Shown here: piece by piece, positions 58,095 to 64,000 of the stretch | How the letters are laid out: each line of letters starts with the position of its first letter | How positions within the stretch are numbered: the first letter of the stretch is position 1 | DNA from: Arachis hypogaea | Lineage: Eukaryota; Streptophyta; Magnoliopsida; Fabales; Fabaceae | Direction of reading: 5' to 3' | NCBI RefSeq assembly: GCF_003086295.3 | Contig: NC_092048.1 | Location: 113,166,276 to 113,230,275, forward strand | DNA: 64,000 bases | Notes under the pieces: generated by a model | What the model was told of the DNA's origin: nothing | What the model saw: only the letters and a program-made list of their open reading frames with translations | Databases searched by the model: none | Made by a program: the position numbers and the translations under genes

Positions 58095-58253
58095 CTAACC
58101 CACGGAAGTCGGTATCGACCTCCCCACACTTAAATGCTGAGATGTGCAAGTGGACGGTTTGCTACAACTGATGCTTTTCTCCAAAGATTGTGCAGATGAA
58201 CTTTTCTGTCGTCCCATTGAGAAGTTCTTTTCCTTTCCTTTTCCGGTGGCCAT
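58095..58253 (-). pseudogene. Element E ORF2 stub with splice-acceptor-like start
   Basis: ATG at 58253, preceded on the minus strand by a pure pyrimidine tract ending TTTCAG and G, as in C. It reads MATGKGKEKN then runs within about 35 codons into the internal polypurine-like motif (58118-58134). Almost the whole ORF2 body has been deleted while the start signal and 3' motif remain. Confidence 0.6.
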
Positions 58254-58816
58254 CCTGAAAGAAGAGAAAAAAAAGAAAAGTAACCCAGAAATAAAGATAG
58301 AAAACAAATAAAATATGGGTGTTAATGTCAAATAACGAGGGTCTCAATTACATGGTAGCTACAACATACAAGTGAGAAAACAGTAGTAGCAAATAGCATA
58401 TCAATAGTGCAAAAATTGCAACAATGGGGAAGAGAGTGTGGGTAATGCAAGATAGTGTGAGTGCATGTCAATGCAAAAGGAATACCAGTATTATAAAAAT
58501 TAGCATTGACTTATGAATAATAATACCCAATCAGAATAAAACAAGTCATGAAGCACCAGAATAATTCAAGAAAAGATGCAACAGTTGAATAAGAAAATTT
58601 AACACCAATGGAAAAATAATAAATTTAGAAAAGAAAATAAAAATATGCACAAAATTAAAATGCAATGAATGAACGCATGCAGATAAATTAAGTAAAATAG
58701 AATGGAAAAGAAGAAGGATGAGAAGTTGAAGAGATGAAGAAGAAGAAAGTAAGAAAGAAGGAAGAAAGAAGTATAAAGGAGAGAAGAAAGAATTAAGAAT
58801 TTAGAAACGGGGCGCA
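58254..58816 (-). other. Element E spacer between array and ORF2 stub
   Basis: AT- and purine-rich, no coding potential. Its right end near 58690-58800 is a GAAGAA-rich run (C/T-rich on the coding strand), resembling the C/T-rich block of C. Confidence 0.4.
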
Positions 58817-59159
58817 ATGCGTACGCGTGCACCACGCGGACGCGTGCAAATTGAACTGGCCGTGCGACGCGTAAGCATCGGTCACGCGTAAACTGGTTGT
58901 GCTAAACGCACAATACCAGCACCAAGGCAGCACAACTTTCGGCCTGACACCTCTTTACGCCGATTTTCCTAAGTCACGCATGCGCGTGATGGACGCTCAC
59001 GTGTGGATGGCTGATTTTGCAAGATGACGTGAACGGGTCAGGGACGCGTTCGCGTGGGTGTGTTTGTGCCTGAGGCACGCCTCCAGCCACGCTCCCACAC
59101 AACTCTCTGTAAGGTTTAGCGTCGCATGTGACGCGTGCGCGTGGTTCACGCGCACGTGT
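58817..59159. repeat. Palindrome-pair array in E inter-ORF spacer
   Basis: Pairs at 58817/58834, 58867/58884, 58976/58993, 59027/59044 and 59131/59148: 17 bp within each pair, pairs 50, 109, 51 and 104 bp apart. Confidence 0.9.
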
Positions 59160-59306
59160 GGGACGCGCTTTTTTTTATATATATGCAGTATGCAGAATGC
59201 AAAATCCAGATATTATAAATGAACACTAAGAAAAATAGAATAAAATAAAACTAAGAATAAAAGAAAATAAAATAAAACTAAGAATGAAAAGGAAAGATTA
59301 TACCAT

Positions 59307-59324
59307 GGTGGGTTGTCTCCCACC
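59307..59324 (-). ncRNA. Post-ORF1 hairpin, element E
   Basis: Minus-strand stem GGTGGG/CCCACC, loop AGACAA. Confidence 0.75.
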
Positions 59325-59395
59325 TAGCACTTTTTGTTAAAGTCCTTAAGTTGGACATTTGGTGAGTCCCTTGTTATGGTGGCTTGTGCTTGAAC

Positions 59396-60960
59396 TCATC
59401 CAGAAATCCCCCACCAATGTTTGTACTTCCAGTAACCTCCAGGGTCCCAAATTAGACGCATAAAGTCTTCAAGCAAGTTGAAGCAAGTGACTAGGCCCCA
59501 AGAGTGTTGATTGTTGGAATGAATTCCAGGGTCTCAGACATTGCTTTTACACCCGTCTTCTTGTTGATCATCATGATTCCATCCGGGTGGCACGCAATTT
59601 AAATTCTCATTGAGACATCCAAACAGCTTCCTAGACCCATTTAATTGAGAATTGTACCAACCTTTGTACTTCAATTTGGAGCACGCAACCATATTGAACC
59701 TTGCATGACAATTCTTACCACTAACCATCTCCCTCTTACTCTTATAGCCACAAAGAGCTCTAAGTTGCCCATCCGTCTCAAGTAAAGCATATTCAAGTGG
59801 GCTAATTAAGCTTAGAGATGAAAGATTTACCCACTTGAATGAAGGAATGGACGGTGATGGCTTTGGGGGAGAGGTCTCCAAAAACTTTGGCAAGGTGATT
59901 TCCAGCTCCATTCCCTTGAGCTCTTCCTTGACAACTTCCACCTCCTTGCAAGCTTCTTCAATTTCAACCTCTTCTTCATTGTTTACCAAGGGCATGGGAG
60001 GTTGTGCTTCTTCTTCTTTAATCTCCATGTCAATTCCAATGGGAGAGGATTCAAATGTAGATAAGAATTCATCAATGATTGCTCTTGATCATCCCCTTCA
60101 AAGTCTTCAACCATGATGTGCCTTGGAGGTTGTACACCCTCCTCAACATCAAATGCAAACTCTTTAGAAGGGGGCTCTATGACTGGGCTTTCCTATGGAC
60201 GTTCTGCATCTCCTAAGTCTTCGACCACTTCTTCCTCTTCAATAATTCCGGCTTCCTCCACTTGTTCCAGTACAAAGTCATGCTCCTTACTGTCCACCAG
60301 AGTTTCTAGTGTCTCCTCCATACTACGTTCTTCATTAGATTCTCCACATGAAGCCATGGGGGTTCCTTGAGTGTCCGAACGTCGGGAAGCTAATTGATTT
60401 ATCGCTTATTCCAATTGATGAAGGGTTACATGAAATTGATCTACTGTTTCCTTGAGGCGAGCCTGTGATTCTTGGGTCGATGGATATGGACATGGTGCAT
60501 ATAAAAGTGCTGGTTTTTGGGAGTAATTGGATTGGAATTGGGGTGGGTAAGGGTTAGGGTCATATGGAGGTGAATGGTGTAAAGGGGCTTGTGAGTTTGG
60601 TGGTTCAAAGGTATGTTGGGGAGGTGGTTCATAGGCATATGGTGGGGCTTGTTGGTAACTACAAGGGGGTCCACCATATTCATCATCTTTGTACGCTTCC
60701 TGGAATGGCTCTTGACCATAGTAATTTGGTGGAGGTTAGTTGTCACGAAAGGGTCCACCATAACTATTGTCTTGGCATGCATTGTAGAATGGTCGTTGTC
60801 TATGGTATCTTGGAAGGTGTTATTGCCGAAAGGGTTGATCAGATCCTCGTGGCTCCTTCCATTTTTGATTGTTTTGACCTTGATGCATGTTCCTGTTATA
60901 GCTTCCATTCCTTACAACAATATTAGAACTAAACTCAAAGCGACGGGGGTGAGAACTCAT
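59396..60960 (-). pseudogene. Element E ORF1: homologue of C/D ORF1, heavily broken
   Basis: ATG at 60960 gives MSSHPRRFEFSSN, close to C. Several in-frame stops (for example CAA to TAA in the FRQ-HLPR segment), a frameshift near 60050-60080, and TGA for Trp after CKSNV. The C-terminal block with LEYALLETDGQLRALCG survives open (59534-60028). Family as in D; function unknown. Confidence 0.75.
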
Positions 60961-61058
60961 AGTAACTAATAAAAATTAAAAACAAAAATAAATAAAAACA
61001 AATAAACAAGCAAAATAAAATATTTACAATAACCAATAATAAGGCACACAATTGTAAT

Positions 61059-61076
61059 TTCCCGGCAATGGTGTCA
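61059..61076 (-). promoter_or_regulatory. Element E primer-binding site, degraded
   Basis: Minus strand TGACACCATTGCCGGGAA: C-family PBS with several substitutions. Confidence 0.75.
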
Positions 61077-61079
61077 TTT

Positions 61080-62602
61080 TGACGATTAGATTTTTGCTAG
61101 TAAAGAATTTTATAAAAAAATCACGTTGTAAGTATAGTTTCTAAACCAATAGAGAATCCTTTCGTACAAAAACTTTGGTTGTCACAAGTAACAAAATCCA
61201 ATAAAATTTATAACCGAAGTATGTAAACCTCGGGTCGTCTTCTCAAGGAATTGCAGGGAAATATGATTTATTATTGGTTATGAAAAAAAGTATATTTTTG
61301 GGTTTTTGAAATAGGGAACAGGAAAATAAATTGGCAAGAAAGTAATCTTAATTATCATGAACACCAGTGCAAGGTATAAGAATTGGAAATCCCATCCTAG
61401 TTATCCTTATCAAGTGTGATGAGAATTGTTTATTGCTCCCACTTAGTTAACCCTTACTAAATAAAGGAAAATCAAGTGGACTAATCAACTTGATTCCTTA
61501 AGTCCTAGTCAACTCCTATGGAAAGACTAGCTTTAGAGGGATCCAAATCAACCAGCAAGAATTTCAATTTTCAATCAACAGCTGAATTTGACAACTCAAG
61601 TGTCACGAATTACTCAACCAAATCAAAGGGGGAAAAATCTAAATTATTTATATCATAAATAGAATAAAACAATCATAAATCTGAAATACCTCAAATTACA
61701 TTTAAACAAAAATTCAAATCTAACATGAAAAGTTCATAAGCCAACTTGGCAACATAAGTAATTAAAAAGTAAAAAGCATAAGAGTAAATAAAAGTAGAAG
61801 AGAAACTTAAATTAAAGGAACATTGAACCTGGAATTGAGAAGCAATCCTAAAATTAAGAGAAATCCTAATCCTAAAACCTAAGAGAGAGGAGAGAGTCTC
61901 TCTCTCTAGAAACTACATCTAAAATCTAATAATTGTGAATATGAAAGTTGTTTCGATGAATAGATGCATTTCCCCACTTTATAGCCTCTCATCTGTGTTT
62001 TTTGGGCCGAAAATTGGGTCAAAAACAGCCCAAAAATCACCCCCAGCGATTTCTGATACGTACAGGTCGCTGCAAAGTCACGCGGAAGCGTCGTCCACGC
62101 ATTAGCGTGGATTGGGTTTTTGCCAGGTCACGCGTCCGCGTGATCTACGCGTGTGCGTCGCATGGATTCGAGGCAGCTATGGCAAATTATATATTGTTGC
62201 GAAGCCCCGGACATTAGCTTTCCAATGCAACTGGAACCGCATCATTTGGACCTTTGTAGCTCAAGTTATCGTCAATTTAGTACCAAGAGGTCAGGCTAGA
62301 CAGCTTTAGCAGTTCCTTCAATTTCTTGTATTCCTTCCACTTTTGCATGCTTCCTTTCCATCCTCTAAGTCATCCCTGCCCTGTAATCTCTGAAAACACT
62401 TAACACACATATCAAGGCATCAAATGATAATAAGAGGGGATTAAACATAGCTAAATTAAGACCAAGGAAACGTGTTTTCAATCATAGCACAAAATCAGGA
62501 AGGAAAACGTAAACTCATGCAAATCATATGAATTAGTTGGTAAAGACTTGATAAAAACCACTCAATTGAACACGAGATAAATCATAAAATAGTGGTTTAT
62601 CA
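61080..62602 (-). repeat. Element E 5' LTR
   Basis: 1523 bp, partner of 55155-56660. CG-rich palindrome pairs recur near 62078-62162. Confidence 0.9.
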
Positions 62603-62607
62603 GTCCT

Positions 62608-62868
62608 CGAGCAAAATAAGATAAAAGGGAGTAGAAGAAGAATGATGCAATTAAATTTGAAAACTTATTACTGTATACAAGAAAAATTAAAAAGAGTTGA
62701 AAAGAATTGAAAAAGAATTAAAAAGAATTGGAAAGATTATTAATTTTTGAAAATAGAAATTGAAAGATGAACGTTTAAAATATGTTAATGCAAAAAATTA
62801 TGAATTAAAACATGAAAAATTGAAAAAAATTCTAATTGGAAACAAAATTACCTTCCTTGTGTCATCCT
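62608..62868 (-). other. Element G spacer right of E
   Basis: AT-rich; starts with the second arm of the split hairpin. The C/T-rich promoter-like region seen in A and B is largely missing here. Confidence 0.5.
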
Positions 62869-63046
62869 GGCGTTTAACGCCCACTTGACTTCCTCTTTGG
62901 GTGTTTAACGCCCAACTAGATACCCTGACTGGCGTTAAACGCCAGGAATCCTTCTTTACTGGGCGTTTTTCTGAACGCCCAGAATGCTGCCTGCATGGGC
63001 ATTAAACGCCCATTCTGCTATCCTTACTGGCGTTTAAACGCCAGTA
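62869..63046. repeat. Phased palindrome array in G inter-ORF spacer
   Basis: Six palindromes with cores at 62869, 62900, 62931, 62962, 62998 and 63029: 31-bp steps with one of 36. Confidence 0.9.
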
Positions 63047-63201
63047 AGCCTATCCTCCAGGGTGTGTTATTTTTTATGCTGTTTTTGATTCCGCTTTAAT
63101 TCTGCAGCTGTTTTTGTGACTCCACATGATCATCAACCTAAAGAAAACATAACATGGTAATGGAAACAAATGTCTATATAAAAAAAATATAATTAAATAA
63201 C

Positions 63202-63219
63202 ATTGGGTTGCTTCCCAAT
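63202..63219 (-). ncRNA. Post-ORF1 hairpin, element G
   Basis: Minus-strand stem ATTGGG/CCCAAT, loop AAGCAA. Confidence 0.75.
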
Positions 63220-63267
63220 AAGCGCTTCTTTAATGTCAATAGCTTGACAGTGAGCTCTTAAAGAGCT

Positions 63268-64000
63268 TCACAGAGACTCAGAGCTTGATGGTGGCCTCCC
63301 AACACCAAACTTAAAGTTTGAATGTGGGGGCTCTGCTTGACTCTGTATTGAGAGAAGCTTTTCATGCTTCCTCTCCATGGTTACAGAGGAAGATCCTTGA
63401 GCCTTAAACACAAGGTAGTCCTCATTCAATTGAAGGACTAACTCTCCTTTGTCCACATTAATCACAGCCCTTGTTGTGGCTAGGAAGGGTCTTCCAAGGA
63501 TGATGGATTCATCCTCATCCTTCCCAGTGTCTAGGATTATGAAGTCAGCAGGGATGTAAAGGCCTTCAACCTTCACTAAGACATCCTCTACAAGTCCATA
63601 AGCCTGTTTCATTGATTTGTCTGTCATCTCTAGTGAGATTCTTGCAGCTTGTACCTCAAAGATCCCTAGTTTCTCCATTACAGAGAGTGGCATGAGGTTT
63701 ATACCTGACCCCAGGTTACACAGAGCCTTCTCATAGGTCATGGTGCCTATGGTACAAGGTATTAAGAACCTTCCGGGATCCGGTTTCTTCTGAGGTAATT
63801 TCTGCTAAACCAAGGCATTCAGTTCATTGATGAGCAATGGAGGTTCATCCTCCCAAGTCTCATTACCAAATAACTTGTCATTCAGCTTCATGATTGCTCC
63901 TAGATACCGAGCAACTTACTCTTCAACAATATCTTCATCATCTTCAGAGGAAGAATACTCATCAGAGCTCATGAATGGCAACAGTAAGTTCAGTGGAATC
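63268..64000 (-). pseudogene. Element G gag-protease C-terminal part, broken, runs off right edge
   Basis: Retropepsin-like end of the A/B ORF1. The active-site block reads CNLGSGINLMPLS, so the catalytic Asp (present in A and B) is Asn (codon 63715-63717). Two in-frame stops upstream: TAA at 63916-63918 where A has Gln, and TAG at 63805-63807. The downstream part is open to the stop at 63268, with one NFKFGV copy of the C-terminal repeat. Cannot be an active protease. Confidence 0.82.

Larger units (their letters stand above)
55155..62602 (-). mobile_element. Element E: non-autonomous retrotransposon of the C family
   Basis: LTRs 55155-56660 (3') and 61080-62602 (5'), target duplication GTCCT at 55150-55154 and 62603-62607. 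Internal only 4.4 kb: degraded ORF1, palindrome array, and an ORF2 reduced to a stub. No RT or integrase. LTRs have visible differences. Confidence 0.9.
52709..64000 (-). mobile_element. Element G: Athila-like, truncated, interrupted by E, runs off right edge
   Basis: Order on the minus strand: gag-protease end (64000-63268), hairpin, palindrome array, spacer, hairpin-motif unit split by E, deleted ORF2, 3' UTR, truncated 3' LTR. Same family as A and B. Confidence 0.8.

Overview
This is plant nuclear DNA made almost entirely of nested retrotransposons. The GCGTTTAACGCC-type palindromes, the LTR start TGATGAGCGGATAATTTATACG and the tRNA-Asp primer sites suggest a peanut relative (Arachis). That assignment is recalled pattern, not a database result. 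I see no bacterial features, rRNA, tRNA genes or CRISPR, and no intact host gene.

Layout, left to right. (1) Element H (minus) runs off the left edge. It has a broken gag (1-521), an AT-rich leader, a PBS and one LTR (18631-20137). It is interrupted by element X (1243-7911, long 2.6-kb LTRs, no coding capacity, TSD ATAAG) and element C (8640-18617, plus, TSD GGCGC, inserted inside H's primer-binding site). (2) 20138-21484 is an unclassified remnant, probably LTR-derived. (3) A decayed Mutator-like element (MULE) starts with a TIR at 21485. Its transposase exon is cut at 22524 by element A (22525-43525, plus) and resumes at 43531. A's 5' LTR is itself split by element B (23445-34230, plus, TSD CGTAT). 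(4) Element D (44760-51329, minus) is followed by a partial second D copy (51330 to about 52708) sharing one LTR. That copy is fused to a truncated LTR of element G (minus), which continues to the right edge. G is interrupted by element E (55155-62602, minus, TSD GTCCT).

Families. A, B, G and H have LTRs of the TGATGAGCGG...GTGCACCA type. C and E have TGATAAACCC...TCGTCA. D has TGATGCGTGA...TTACCGCA. All use a tRNA-Asp-like PBS (TGGCGCCGTTGCC), typical of Athila/Tat-type Ty3-gypsy elements. None carries reverse transcriptase, RNase H or integrase, so all look non-autonomous. A/B/G encode a gag plus retropepsin-like ORF and a second ORF resembling the 'putative plant transposon protein' family. 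C/D/E encode a different acidic, proline/tyrosine-rich ORF1 of unknown function. C also keeps a second ORF.

The most striking signal is a set of non-coding signals shared between families whose ORF1 and LTRs differ. They are: regularly phased palindrome arrays in both the LTRs and the inter-ORF spacer (31-bp period in A/B/G; 12-bp palindromes paired at exactly 17 bp, pairs repeated every 50 or about 115 bp, in C/D/E); three small hairpins with compensatory stem changes (U5, just after ORF1, and next to the polypurine-like motif); a dispersed AAGTTTGGTGT motif; and for ORF2 either an internal TATA region (A/B) or a splice-acceptor-like site (C/E). Together they look like a conserved cis-acting kit maintained by non-autonomous elements that depend on proteins supplied elsewhere.
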